DNA from: SMAG-U1939 sp036376595 | GTDB lineage: Bacteria > Chloroflexota > Ktedonobacteria > Ktedonobacterales > JADMIN01 | Direction of reading: 5' to 3' | Length of the DNA stretch: 30,180 nt | NCBI GenBank assembly: GCA_036376595.1 | Contig: DASVAA010000061.1 | Coordinates: 1-30,180 of the forward strand | Part shown: positions 6,896 to 15,134 of the stretch, piece after piece | How positions within the stretch are numbered: position 1 is the stretch's first letter | How the letters are laid out: each line of letters opens with the position of its first letter | The notes under the pieces: model-generated | What the model was told of the DNA's origin: nothing | Seen by the model: the letters and a program-made list of their open reading frames with translations, nothing else | Database searches by the model: none | Translations under genes and position numbers: made by a program

Positions 6896-8806
6896 TTACT
6901 CGTCGGCGGTCAGCGGCAGCTCGAACCAGAACGTGCTGCCCGCGCCCGGCGCGCTCTCGACGCCCAGCGTGCCGCCGTGGCGCTCGACGATCGTCTTGCT
7001 GATGAACAGCCCAATCCCCAGCCCCACGCCGGAGCCGCTCTGCACCTCGATGCCCGGCACACGATAGAACCGCTCGCCCAGCCGCTCGCGCTGCTCCGCG
7101 CTCAGCCCCGGCCCCTCGTCGCGCACGCTCACCCGCGCCTGCCCATCGTTGACGCTGACCGTCACGGCGACCGGCGATTCCGGCGGCGAGTATTTGAGTG
7201 CGTTGGTCAGCAGGTTGATCAGCACCTGCCCGATGCGCGCGGCATCGGCTTCCAGCGGAACTGGCTCACCGCCACGCGGCAGCTCGAGCGCGATTCTGCG
7301 CTGCGGCTGCACCTGGCGCTGCTCGGCCACCGCCTCGCGCGCGATGGCCACGAGATCGCAGGGAGCGCGGCGCAGCTCCAGCCGGTCGGCGTGGATACGC
7401 GAGACATCTACCAGGTCGTCTACCAGTCGCGCCAGCAGCGTCGCCTGGCGATCGGCGCGCACGAGCTGCTCGTGCAGGCGCTCGAATACAGCCGTCGTCC
7501 CTTGCTCTCCCGCGCGCTTCCCATCCACCGCCGATGTCGCGAGCAGGCGCCGCACCGTACGCTCGGCCACCTGCGCGTTGGCCTTCACAGAGGTCAGCGG
7601 CGTGCGCAGCTCGTGGCTGGCGACGCTGAGGAACTCGTCGCGCTGGCGCGTCGTCTCCTCCGCGGCCAGTTGGGCCGCCCGCGCCGCCGTCAGTTGGTGC
7701 GCCAGGGTAGCGCGCTCCAGCGCCTCGCCTGCCAGTCGGCCCACGCCCAGCAGCAGGGCTTCGTCCCACGGTGCGAAGCCCGAGGCGGTGCCCCGCTCCG
7801 GCGACCGGGTGCGGCCGATCACCAGCAGCCCGATCAGACGCCCCCCGACGATCACCGGCGTGGTGATCGCCGTGCGCACGCCCAACTCTGATACCGCGCG
7901 TGGCGTCACCAGCGCGGCGTCGCGGTCGAAGCGCTGCGCCAGCACCGTGCCCGCCTGAAGCGCCGCCAGCGCCTCGGCTCTGGCCGCGGACGGCGCCTCC
8001 TGGGCATTGGATACCTCCACCTGCGCGCGCCACGCGGCTTCCTGCTTGGGGGTCACGCCGACCATCGCCAGGGGCACGAGCCGGCTGTCCTCCGTCACCA
8101 GCAGGGCATGGGCATAGTCGGCGGCCTCCAGCAATTGCAGCGCCTCGGCAATCTGCGCCAGCACGCGCGCCGGATCGGCGCTGCGCTCCGGGTCTGTCAC
8201 CAGCGCGGCCACCCGCAGCAACGCCGTCAGCGCCGCCTGGGTTTGCAGCTCTAGCCGGCGGCGCTGGGTGACGTCACGTGCGACGGTGACGGCACCAATC
8301 ACGCGGCCACCGGTAGCACGCAGCGGATTGCCGGTGATCGTGACCAGCCGGTCCTCGCCGTTGTGCTGCCGATAGAGCACGTCCTGCGCATGTTCTTCGC
8401 GCAGCACCTCGCCGCGCAGCACACGCGCCACCGGCATCTGATCGTCCGGCAGCGGTTCCCCTTGCGCGTCGCGCAGCATGAGCAGCCGAGCAAGCTCACC
8501 AGGCTGCTGGTCGAGCGCATCGGCCCGCGCGTCCAACTCGAAGAGCGCACGCGCGGCGGCGTTGGCGTGCAGCAGGTGCCCGTGGGCGTCGAAGACCGTC
8601 ACGGCATCCGAGAGCGCCTCGAAGCTCGCGACCAGAGCCACCGTCTGGTGGCGCAGCTCGTCAGCGGAGGTGGGCGCCGGACGCGAGCGCAGCCAGCGCG
8701 GGCGCGGCAGCGAACGGGCACCCCGAGACGGGTTGGCGGAGGCGTCAGATCGCTTGCCGCCGCTCCGCGCGAGGGTCTCGTGCGTACCCTCTACGTCACC
8801 CGCCAT
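6896..8806 (-). CDS. PAS-GAF sensor histidine kinase
   Basis: A 636-residue sensor kinase without obvious transmembrane segments, so probably cytoplasmic. Order: basic, low-complexity N-terminus (1-45), PAS domain (about 55-180, with DAVTVFDAHGHLLHANAAA and the closing VTVARDVTQRR), GAF domain (about 190-365), dimerisation/phosphoacceptor domain with SHELRTPL (His398), and HATPase domain with N box NLLTNALKY (531-539), G1 DEGPG (563-567) and G2 GSGVGLGIGL (591-600). It would autophosphorylate His398 in response to a signal bound by PAS or GAF. No response regulator is adjacent, so it is an orphan kinase here. The start has AGGAGG about 7 nt upstream of ATG 8806. The 208 bp upstream show no strong promoter. 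Confidence 0.92.
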   Translation of the reverse strand: MAGDVEGTHETLARSGGKRSDASANPSRGARSLPRPRWLRSRPAPTSADELRHQTVALVASFEALSDAVTVFDAHGHLLHANAAARALFELDARADALDQQPGELARLLMLRDAQGEPLPDDQMPVARVLRGEVLREEHAQDVLYRQHNGEDRLVTITGNPLRATGGRVIGAVTVARDVTQRRRLELQTQAALTALLRVAALVTDPERSADPARVLAQIAEALQLLEAADYAHALLVTEDSRLVPLAMVGVTPKQEAAWRAQVEVSNAQEAPSAARAEALAALQAGTVLAQRFDRDAALVTPRAVSELGVRTAITTPVIVGGRLIGLLVIGRTRSPERGTASGFAPWDEALLLGVGRLAGEALERATLAHQLTAARAAQLAAEETTRQRDEFLSVASHELRTPLTSVKANAQVAERTVRRLLATSAVDGKRAGEQGTTAVFERLHEQLVRADRQATLLARLVDDLVDVSRIHADRLELRRAPCDLVAIAREAVAEQRQVQPQRRIALELPRGGEPVPLEADAARIGQVLINLLTNALKYSPPESPVAVTVSVNDGQARVSVRDEGPGLSAEQRERLGERFYRVPGIEVQSGSGVGLGIGLFISKTIVERHGGTLGVESAPGAGSTFWFELPLTADE

Positions 8807-9014
8807 CTAGGCCTCCTCACCAGTTCGTCCGCGGCACTCGCTAACAGGCAGCTTCACTGCCCCAACGACTTTCGCGGCGGATCTTCGCGTCATGCGGCTT
8901 CGAGAGTGCATGAGCGCATGGCTGACCTATGCCAGCAAGCCGCGTGCCGGTCCCGCTGGCCAGGGAGGGGCCGCGCCGCACTGGCGGGATAGTCCGCGCC
9001 GGGCAACTGGCAGC

Positions 9015-10028
9015 TTATCGGTCGGAGCCGCGCCAGAGGAAACTCGCCTCCCGCGCGGTGCCGATACTCGCGAGCACGTCGTCATCACTGAAGATGCCGT
9101 GCCCCAGCAGCAGCCAATATTCCTTGACGACTGAGGTCTGGAGCATCTGTGGCCCGTCGGTATTGATCGTCACCGGTACGCCGTGGCGCTTAAGGGTGGT
9201 CAGGATGTGGCGCAGCTCCTCGATGTCGCGCACCGCCCGTGTACGCAGGTTCGAGGTCGGGCAGACTTCGAGCACGATGCCGCGCTCCGCCACCCGCTCC
9301 ATCAATCGCTCGTCGTAGGCCGCGAGGATGCCGTGGCCAATGCGGTCGGGGCGCAGGTGCTCGACCACCTCCCACATGTCCTCGATGCGCCCCTCCTCGC
9401 CGGTGTGGATGGTGACGCCCAGCCCGCCGTCGCGCGCCTTCTCGACCAGCCGCTGGTGCTCGCGGTACGAGAACGCGGGATTGGGCGGGCCGGCGATGTC
9501 AATGCCGATCACGCCGCGGTCGCGGAAGCGCAGCGCCTTCTCGACGATGATGCCGTTGAGCTCCAGCGGGAAGGTGCGGTCCATCATCACGATCAGGCCG
9601 GCGCGAATCTTGGGATACTCCAGCAGCGCGCGGTCCAGCCCGCGGATCGCCGCGGCGATGATGTGGTCGAGGTCCTGCTCGCCCTCGCGGTTGCGCTTCA
9701 TGGGGTTGAAGCGCAGCTCCAGCGTGGTGATGTTGCACTTGCGATAGGCGCCGCCGATGATCTCGTAGACCGAGCGCTCGATGGCGAGCGGGCTGGACTG
9801 AATCAGCTCGGTCCAGCGAAAGATCAGATCGTACTCGGCAAGATTGTTGACCTTATCGGGGTGGCTGACGCTGATGAGATCCACGAACTCCCAGTAATCT
9901 TTGGTCGGCAATCGGATGCCCTGCTGATGGGCGATGCTCCACATGATGGCGGCGTCTACCGCGCCGCCGACGTGGGAATGCAGCTCGGTCAGCTCGGGGC
10001 GCTCGTCCAGGACACTCGCGGCGGCCAC
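9015..10028 (-). CDS. Adenosine deaminase-family amidohydrolase
   Basis: A 337-residue metal-dependent hydrolase of the adenosine deaminase superfamily (TIM barrel). Visible motifs are ELHSHVGGA (His17, His19 metal ligands), TIHTGEEG (His208 ligand, Glu211 proton shuttle), RIGHGI (His232), LEVCPTSN and INTDGP (Asp291 ligand). Classical adenosine deaminases read TDDP, where the second Asp contacts the purine; here it is Gly292, so the substrate may differ from adenosine (adenine or another aminopurine or aminopyrimidine nucleoside). It is likely a cytoplasmic salvage enzyme. GTG at 10028 is preceded by GAGGAGG with 6-nt spacing, and an extended -10 (TGGTACAAT) lies at 10083-10091. It stands alone, divergent from the membrane protein gene at 10271. 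Confidence 0.85.
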   Translation of the reverse strand: MAAASVLDERPELTELHSHVGGAVDAAIMWSIAHQQGIRLPTKDYWEFVDLISVSHPDKVNNLAEYDLIFRWTELIQSSPLAIERSVYEIIGGAYRKCNITTLELRFNPMKRNREGEQDLDHIIAAAIRGLDRALLEYPKIRAGLIVMMDRTFPLELNGIIVEKALRFRDRGVIGIDIAGPPNPAFSYREHQRLVEKARDGGLGVTIHTGEEGRIEDMWEVVEHLRPDRIGHGILAAYDERLMERVAERGIVLEVCPTSNLRTRAVRDIEELRHILTTLKRHGVPVTINTDGPQMLQTSVVKEYWLLLGHGIFSDDDVLASIGTAREASFLWRGSDR

Positions 10029-10082
10029 TCAATCCTCCTCATCCCGCGGGGAATAGCGGTCTTGTCTATGTCTATTCGGCAA

Positions 10083-10091
10083 ATTGTACCA
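10083..10091 (-). promoter_or_regulatory. Extended -10 promoter element of the deaminase gene
   Basis: The minus strand reads TGGTACAAT, an extended -10 (TG-n-TACAAT) about 55 nt upstream of the GTG start; no -35 match is visible, which is usual for extended -10 promoters. Confidence 0.4.
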
Positions 10092-10270
10092 CACGGCGGC
10101 GGGCGGGCGGCGAGCGGAGTCACATCCGAGCGCGTCGCGGCAATTGCCGCGGCCGCCTGGTGCGCTCGATCGCACAGTGTAACCATCGGCTGTGCAGGCT
10201 CGTCTTGCCGTGTGGCACATTTCGCGAGAGCGGTGCTCAGCAGCGGTCTCAGTCGCGGGAGGTCCACGTC

Positions 10271-11008
10271 ATGGGCGACAAGTTCAACTTCTACGACTTC
10301 GTCGGCTACATCATCCCTGGCGCCGCGGTGCTGGCGCTCATCTACTGGCTCTATGTTGGAATGTTCCACCAGCCGGCTGATCTGGCGGTGGACTCGCTGG
10401 GCGACTCGATCATCTTCCTCGCCGCGGCCTATTTCGCCGGCCACGTGGTGCAGGCCCTCAGCCGCCCCCTCGCCAAGCGACTGGCTCCGAAGGCCTTCGA
10501 TGAGCAGTACTCCAAGGAGCTCCTGAGCGCCAAGAATTCGCACTTCACAGAGGTGTTCAAGGCCGATCTCGTCAAAGCGATCGGCCAGGTCTTCAACGTG
10601 TCGGTCACCCTGTCGGATGACGCGCAAGACCGGCCGTCACAGAGTGTAGCGGCAGAGACGCGCGCGGAGGCCTTTGCCCTATGCTACGCACTCATCGTGC
10701 AGCAGAGTGCCGACACCCACACCGCGCTATTCGATGGCATCTACGGCCTCTTGCGCGGGATGTTCATGGTGCTGTGTCTGGCGATCCCGGTCGCCGCCGC
10801 CATCATCATCAGAAACACGCCGGCTGGAGATCGGCTCCAATGGGGCCTGGGCACCGCGGTCCTCGTCGCCGCGATCCTCGCGCTCCCGCCCGTCATCAGC
10901 CGCGCAAAGAGCTTCTCCGAGCAATTCGCGCAGTCGGTCTACCTCAGCTTCTATGCCTGGTACAGCGCGAAGCAGCCCGGTGGCAGCGGTGGCAGCGGCG
11001 GGGCATAG
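10271..11008 (+). CDS. Hypothetical four-helix membrane protein
   Basis: A 245-residue membrane protein I cannot assign to a named family. It opens MGDKFNFYDFVGYIIPGAAV, running into a first membrane helix (about 12-30); further hydrophobic segments are near residues 45-65 (SIIFLAAAYFAGHVVQAL), 155-180 (GMFMVLCLAIPVAAAIII) and 190-210 (GLGTAVLVAAILALPPVI). Between helices 2 and 3 lies a soluble region of about 90 residues, and the C-terminus is a flexible GGSGGSGG tail. The N-terminal aromatic-rich YDFVGYIIPG sequence recurs, from memory, in uncharacterised proteins of several phyla. Start at 10271 is supported by GGGAGG about 9 nt upstream; the open frame to 10160 lacks coding character. No partner gene is evident. 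Confidence 0.75.
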   Translation: MGDKFNFYDFVGYIIPGAAVLALIYWLYVGMFHQPADLAVDSLGDSIIFLAAAYFAGHVVQALSRPLAKRLAPKAFDEQYSKELLSAKNSHFTEVFKADLVKAIGQVFNVSVTLSDDAQDRPSQSVAAETRAEAFALCYALIVQQSADTHTALFDGIYGLLRGMFMVLCLAIPVAAAIIIRNTPAGDRLQWGLGTAVLVAAILALPPVISRAKSFSEQFAQSVYLSFYAWYSAKQPGGSGGSGGA

Positions 11009-11087
11009 CGACTTCGCGTTGTCGCCGTCCTGGTGCCCTCGGCCCGGCAGGTGATCTGCGACAATGGGTGTGATTGCCGCTTGTTTA

Positions 11088-11115
11088 TTGACTTCCGTGA
11101 TGCAGGCTCTATACT
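11088..11115 (+). promoter_or_regulatory. Strong sigma70-type promoter with long leader
   Basis: TTGACT (11088-11093), a 16-nt spacer and TATACT (11110-11115) form a near-consensus promoter. Transcription would begin near 11122 and leave a 5' leader of about 240 nt before the phosphoesterase fusion gene at 11365. No leader peptide or riboswitch was recognised. Confidence 0.65.
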
Positions 11116-11139
11116 TCTGCTAGCCATGACGTTGAGAGA

Positions 11140-11345
11140 CTATTGAAGCGCCTCGGTTCCCCGCACACCCAGCGAGGGCACCCAAAGCCGCAGAGCGCCT
11201 GCGGCACGTCTCCGTAGTTCACGCGCGTAGTAGCGTACAAGCGCGTAGCAGATCGCCTCCGCGATTCCGGCGATCGCCAAGACACCAGCATCCCCCAACA
11301 TCCCCGCATCGCGGCCGTCCACACGCAGCACGCGCCACACTCCAG
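11140..11345 (-). pseudogene. Possible remnant of an amidase-like C-terminus
   Basis: The 356-bp stretch 11009-11364 has no intact gene. On the minus strand, 11345-11140 reads a protein-like tail containing GRDAGMLGDAGVLAIAGIAE, then ICYALVRYYARELRRR, and ends at TAG near 11140. This resembles the last helix of N-acetylmuramoyl-L-alanine amidases (AML-D-x-AEAI-x-RYY), but no catalytic part is present and the open frame runs into the opposite-strand gene. It could be a gene relic or chance. Confidence 0.25.
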
Positions 11346-11364
11346 GAGAGGGAGGAGACACCTC

Positions 11365-13548
11365 ATGGTCCGCGTGATCATCTTCATGCAGGAAAACAAA
11401 ACGACCGACTTCTACTTCCCCACGCTCGCCGCCTGGGGAGCGGATGTCAGGAACGACGGCAACCTGCTCGCCACCCCGCCCGACTTCGACCAGCCGCACG
11501 ACCGCAACGCCTGGGTCCACTACAAGATGGGCGACTACTCAGCCGCCGACTTCCAGATTGACAACGACACGGTGATCCCGTACTACAGTTGGCTGGCAAA
11601 GCAGTTCACCTTCTGCGACCATCACTTCGGCCTCGGCTCGAACTCGACCCCCGGCCACATGCTAGCGGTCGGCGGCCAGACACCCACCCTGCGCAACCCC
11701 TCTTCGAAGCCCCAGCCGCCGGTCTGGGACCTGCCGACGATCTTCAAGCACGTCGAGCGCGGCGGATTCACCTGGGGCGCGTTCCCCAGCGACGGCAACT
11801 ATCCCCTCCAGTACTACGCTGAGCTGGCGGACGTCGCCAGCAAAGCCCACATCTACGCGCCGGCAAAGTTCATCCCAATGGCGACCGCCGGCGAGCTGCC
11901 CGATTTCTGCTTCGTCTGGAGCCCCGGCGGCTCCGACGAGCATCCGCCGCAGAAGCCCGATCCCGCCTACATCCGGCGCGGCCAGGATCTCGTGTGGCAG
12001 CGCGTGGACGCCGTAGTGCAGGGCGGCGGCTGGGCGAACACCACGTTCATCCTGACGTGGGACGACTGGGGAGGCTACACCGATCACGTCGCCACGCCGG
12101 ATGCCGAGGCTGTGCCCGACGCCCTGCACCCCCAGGGCTTCCAGGTAATCGGCGGCTCGCGCATCCCGCTGCTGATGTTTGGCGGCCAGGTCAAGAAGGG
12201 CATCGAGTCGAGCTGGCATTCGCACGCCAGCCTGCCCAAGACGGTGATTGACCTCTTTGGGCTCCCCCCGTTCGGTGTCCCTCGTGTTGACACCGCCCCA
12301 TCGCTCGCCGGCTGTGTTGACCCGACCCTCAACAACCTCAAGCCGCCGGCCTACGGGTCAGCGATCGTGCAGCCCCCGACTCCCCATCCCACGCCACAGC
12401 CGGTCGTGCCTGCGCCATTTGGTGGTCCCAATGCCCATCCGCAGCCGATGCCGCCGCTGGTGGCGAACAACGGTGCGACCATTCCGGCGCCCACCGATGG
12501 CATCGTGCGGCCGCGCCCGCCGCAGCTCCCCTCCGAGGCCGGATGGGGCGGCCGGTCGGGGGCCGAGAAGGTGCTGCACGTCCACATCGCCAGCAGGCAG
12601 CACAGCGAGGCGTTTCACCGCGCGGTGGCCCGCACGCGCGCCCAACCTATCGCGATCGGCGATCTCGCCAGTGGCTTCCCTCCCACGCCGCAATTCGATC
12701 TCGTCTATCAAGGCGGCGAGACGCTGCGCGATCTCGTCTTTACGAATCTCTATGTCGGCGGCGACGCCGCATGGGCACCCAGCGACCGAACCAACATTGA
12801 CACCGCGCTCGCCGCGGCGATGGCCGACGAGCAGCTCAACAACGTGCTGATGCAGTACTTCGGCAACCAGCCGATCACAGCGACCTTCAAGCCGTCGCAG
12901 GTGCTGCCGGGGAAAGCCGCGCATCACTACTCGCAGCAGACCGTCGAGCATCTGGTGGCGACGCTGGCGGGCAACGGGGCGCTGGCAGGGTTCGATCTGA
13001 CGGGCACGGTCTTCAATTTCATGCTGCCCAAGAGCGTCACGCTCTCCGCGGGGCCCGATAGCTCCGAGCACGGGCTTGGCGGATTCCACGGCGAGGTGCA
13101 GACGCCACAAGGCATGGTGCTTTATGCGGTCGGGGTCTATTCGATGCACCGGCCCGGCAAGACCGATAACGGGATTGTGGCCTTCGACGAGCCGTGGAAG
13201 AACGTCGTCGCGACCTTCTATCACGAGTTGACCGAGGTGCGCACCGACGCCGACGTGAGCGGCACGCCGGGCTGGATCTCGCCGCCGATCCCCGAATTCG
13301 GCAACAGCAGCCAGGAGATCGGCGACATCCCGATGGACGAGGCGGGCGACAATCTGGGCCTGGTGATGAAGGAAGTGACGCTGACGACGCCGCTTGCCGG
13401 CGGCACCACCACGGTGCCGATCCAGCTCATGTACTCGAACTTCGTCCACGGGCCGGAAGGGCCAATCCAAACGCCCCATGGCGCCGAGACGGTCCCGACA
13501 CTGGCGGAGGTTGGCGCCGCTGAGGTGCGGCCGCCTGCCGCGGAGTAG
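11365..13548 (+). CDS. Phosphoesterase (PF04185-like) fused to HExxE...EIGD domain
   Basis: A 727-residue two-part protein. Residues 1-320 resemble the phosphoesterase/acid phosphatase-phospholipase C family: RVIIFMQENKTTDFYFPTLA matches the MQENRSFDHYF signature, followed by STPGHMLAVGG, ILTWDDWGGYTDHV and WHSHASLPKTVIDLFGLPP. A Pro-rich linker (about 332-400) leads to a second domain (about 410-727) with FYHELTEVRTDAD (His620, Glu621, Glu624) and SSQEIGDIP. From memory, the HE-x-x-E plus EIGD combination occurs in uncharacterised secreted proteins that look metallopeptidase-like. I infer hydrolysis of a phosphoester plus a second hydrolytic or binding function. Oddly, no signal peptide is present, although relatives are usually secreted. 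ATG 11365 follows GGGAGGAG, and an upstream promoter is clear. A second, secreted PF04185-like gene lies at 16639-17673. Confidence 0.75.
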   Translation: MVRVIIFMQENKTTDFYFPTLAAWGADVRNDGNLLATPPDFDQPHDRNAWVHYKMGDYSAADFQIDNDTVIPYYSWLAKQFTFCDHHFGLGSNSTPGHMLAVGGQTPTLRNPSSKPQPPVWDLPTIFKHVERGGFTWGAFPSDGNYPLQYYAELADVASKAHIYAPAKFIPMATAGELPDFCFVWSPGGSDEHPPQKPDPAYIRRGQDLVWQRVDAVVQGGGWANTTFILTWDDWGGYTDHVATPDAEAVPDALHPQGFQVIGGSRIPLLMFGGQVKKGIESSWHSHASLPKTVIDLFGLPPFGVPRVDTAPSLAGCVDPTLNNLKPPAYGSAIVQPPTPHPTPQPVVPAPFGGPNAHPQPMPPLVANNGATIPAPTDGIVRPRPPQLPSEAGWGGRSGAEKVLHVHIASRQHSEAFHRAVARTRAQPIAIGDLASGFPPTPQFDLVYQGGETLRDLVFTNLYVGGDAAWAPSDRTNIDTALAAAMADEQLNNVLMQYFGNQPITATFKPSQVLPGKAAHHYSQQTVEHLVATLAGNGALAGFDLTGTVFNFMLPKSVTLSAGPDSSEHGLGGFHGEVQTPQGMVLYAVGVYSMHRPGKTDNGIVAFDEPWKNVVATFYHELTEVRTDADVSGTPGWISPPIPEFGNSSQEIGDIPMDEAGDNLGLVMKEVTLTTPLAGGTTTVPIQLMYSNFVHGPEGPIQTPHGAETVPTLAEVGAAEVRPPAAE

Positions 13549-13561
13549 CGCCATATGGCCT

Positions 13562-13618
13562 GGACTGTTGCGACACACCCAACGGGCATATGCCACCAGG
13601 GTGCGCTCGCGACAGTCC
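13562..13618. repeat. Long interrupted inverted repeat downstream of the phosphoesterase fusion
   Basis: GGACTGTTGCGA (13562-13573) pairs with TCGCGACAGTCC (13607-13618), 12 pairs including one G-T. Inside, CACCC pairs with GGGTG around the palindrome GGCATATGCC. No T-run follows, so it is not a standard terminator, but it may stabilise or end the mRNA 14 nt after the stop. Confidence 0.45.
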
Positions 13619-13693
13619 CGCTACGCCTGCCATCAGGGCAATCGCCACAATGGGTGCCACGCAGCAGGTCGTGAGGGAGGAGATTGTGCAGGG

Positions 13694-13765
13694 TGGCCCC
13701 AGTGGGAATCGAACCCACATGACCGGTTTAGAAGACCGGTGCTTTGTCCATTAAGCTATGGGGCC
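13694..13765 (-). tRNA. tRNA-Arg(TCT)
   Basis: The minus strand folds as a complete cloverleaf. The acceptor stem is GGCCCCA with TGGGGCC and discriminator A. The D arm contains GCTTAATGGACAAAGC, the anticodon arm is CCGGT-CTTCTAA-ACCGG with anticodon TCT, and the T arm is GTGGG-TTCGATT-CCCAC. It reads AGA and AGG, rare codons in this GC-rich genome. The 3' CCA is not encoded (CCC follows). Confidence 0.95.
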
Positions 13766-13808
13766 GGCTCGCTGGTGATCGCGGGACGTGATTCCACCAG
13801 GTGTATGA

Positions 13809-13839
13809 ATTGTAGGCACAGCGTGTCCCGTGGCGTCAA
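13809..13839 (-). promoter_or_regulatory. Candidate tRNA-Arg promoter
   Basis: On the minus strand TTGACG (13839-13834) and TACAAT (13814-13809) are separated by 19 nt and lie about 44 nt upstream of the tRNA. The spacer is slightly long, so this is tentative. Confidence 0.4.
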
Positions 13840-13919
13840 CCTGCTGGACGGCGGCTGAGGTGCGAAACCCCAATCTCCACGAGGGCGTTGTACGAGGGCG
13901 CGCGCATCGAGTGGCGTCG

Positions 13920-13928
13920 TGGTACACT
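13920..13928 (+). promoter_or_regulatory. Extended -10 element upstream of GT2 gene
   Basis: TGGTACACT fits an extended -10 promoter (TG-n-TACACT), giving a leader of roughly 115 nt before the glycosyltransferase start. No -35 match is visible. It closely resembles the deaminase element TGGTACAAT at 10083-10091. Confidence 0.35.
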
Positions 13929-14047
13929 CAGCAGGGAGCGCTGCCGATCGCCGATCGACCATCGCCGGTCGCGCCTCCCTATGCCTCCGTACCCACTCGG
14001 GTGTGATACCGAGTGCTCGACTTCATCACGCTCAAAGGGCCATGCCG

Positions 14048-14929
14048 ATGCCGGATGCCGACTGCGAATCCACCAGGGCTGATGCCGCAGACGCGCTGGG
14101 CATGGATGCCGCGGACGCGCTCGATCATCAGCCGGCCTTCTCGATCGTGATTCCGGCCTACAACGAGGCGCTGCGTCTGCCGGCCAGCCTGGACCACCTG
14201 CGCGACTACGTCGCCTCGCGTCCCACGCCGACCGAAGTGATCGTGGTGGACGACGGCAGCGACGACACGACGGCGGAGCTGGTAGAGCGCCACATAGCGG
14301 GGTGGCCGGGACTCGGTCTGCGGCTGCTGCGCGAGCCGCACCGTGGCAAGGGTGGCGCGATCCATGCCGGCGTGCTGGCGGCGCGCGGCGCCTACATCGC
14401 GCTGGCCGACGCCGACTTTTCGATGCCGGCCGACGAGTTCGACTGCTTCGGCGTCACGGCCGGGGACGCATACGACGTCGCCATTGCCTCGCGCACCGCG
14501 CCCGGCGCCACGCGCAGCGGCGAGCCGCCCAACCGCCGCATAATGGGGGCGACCTTCAGCCTCGTCGTGCGCGCACTGCTGGTGCCCGGCATCCGCGACA
14601 CCCAGTGCGGTTTCAAGGTCCTGCGGCGCGAGGCCGCGCTCGACTTCTGCGCGCACCAGACCATCGAGGGCTGGTGCTTCGACGTCGAGCTGCTGCACAT
14701 CGCCCGCCTGCGCGGCTACCGCGTGCGCGAGGTGCCGATCGCGTGGCACTTCGTGCCGGGCAGCCGCGTACACCCCTTGCGCGACGCGGCCAGCGTGCTG
14801 CGCGACCTGCTGGTCATCCGCCTGCGCAGTTGGCGCGGGCGCTACGGCGGGCACATACAGACGGCATCGGAGCCAATCGAGGATCAGCGTCAGCCGGCGT
14901 CGTCGCTGCCGTCTGCTCGCGTGCCATAA
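14048..14929 (+). CDS. Family 2 glycosyltransferase (polyprenyl/dolichyl-phosphate type)
   Basis: A 293-residue GT-A fold glycosyltransferase. Motifs are FSIVIPAYNEALRL (31-44), VVDDGSDDTT (67-76), HRGKGGAIHAGVLAARG (98-114) and the acidic metal site ADADFSMP (D121, D123). The later DTQCGFKVLRREAA, WCFDVELLHIARLRGY and VPIAWHFVPGSRVHPLRDA are characteristic of dolichyl-phosphate beta-glucosyltransferase/DPM-like enzymes, which transfer sugar from a nucleotide sugar to a lipid phosphate. No C-terminal membrane helices are present. Start at 14048 gives 8-nt spacing from AAAGGG; ATG 14042 is only 2-3 nt away from it, and ATG 14102 is also possible. The N-terminal 25 residues are Asp/Ala-rich and not conserved. 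The gene converges on a GT4 gene, perhaps part of a dispersed glycan pathway. Confidence 0.88.
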   Translation: MPDADCESTRADAADALGMDAADALDHQPAFSIVIPAYNEALRLPASLDHLRDYVASRPTPTEVIVVDDGSDDTTAELVERHIAGWPGLGLRLLREPHRGKGGAIHAGVLAARGAYIALADADFSMPADEFDCFGVTAGDAYDVAIASRTAPGATRSGEPPNRRIMGATFSLVVRALLVPGIRDTQCGFKVLRREAALDFCAHQTIEGWCFDVELLHIARLRGYRVREVPIAWHFVPGSRVHPLRDAASVLRDLLVIRLRSWRGRYGGHIQTASEPIEDQRQPASSLPSARVP

Positions 14930-15134
14930 GCAGCAACCACGGCCCGCGCGCTGAGACACCAATGCCCGCTAGCATGGATCATTCCGCCATACTCAGTTGC
15001 CGTAGTGCAGCTCTCCATCGTGTCATGGATTAGCCGCGGTGCTTCAGACCGCCTGCCGGCTCCCAGGCCAATTGCCGCCTACCGGGATACCCCGTGAATA
15101 ATCCGGGCTTGCGAGCTGGTTTCCGCCACCATGT

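Noticed and set aside
9183..10526. 447-codon plus-strand ORF opposite the deaminase
   Set aside because: It is antisense to a clear enzyme with catalytic motifs; its sequence is low complexity and resembles no family. GC-rich genes often have such open shadow frames.
12358..13596. 412-codon minus-strand ORF opposite the phosphoesterase fusion
   Set aside because: No recognisable motif and antisense to a well-supported long gene.
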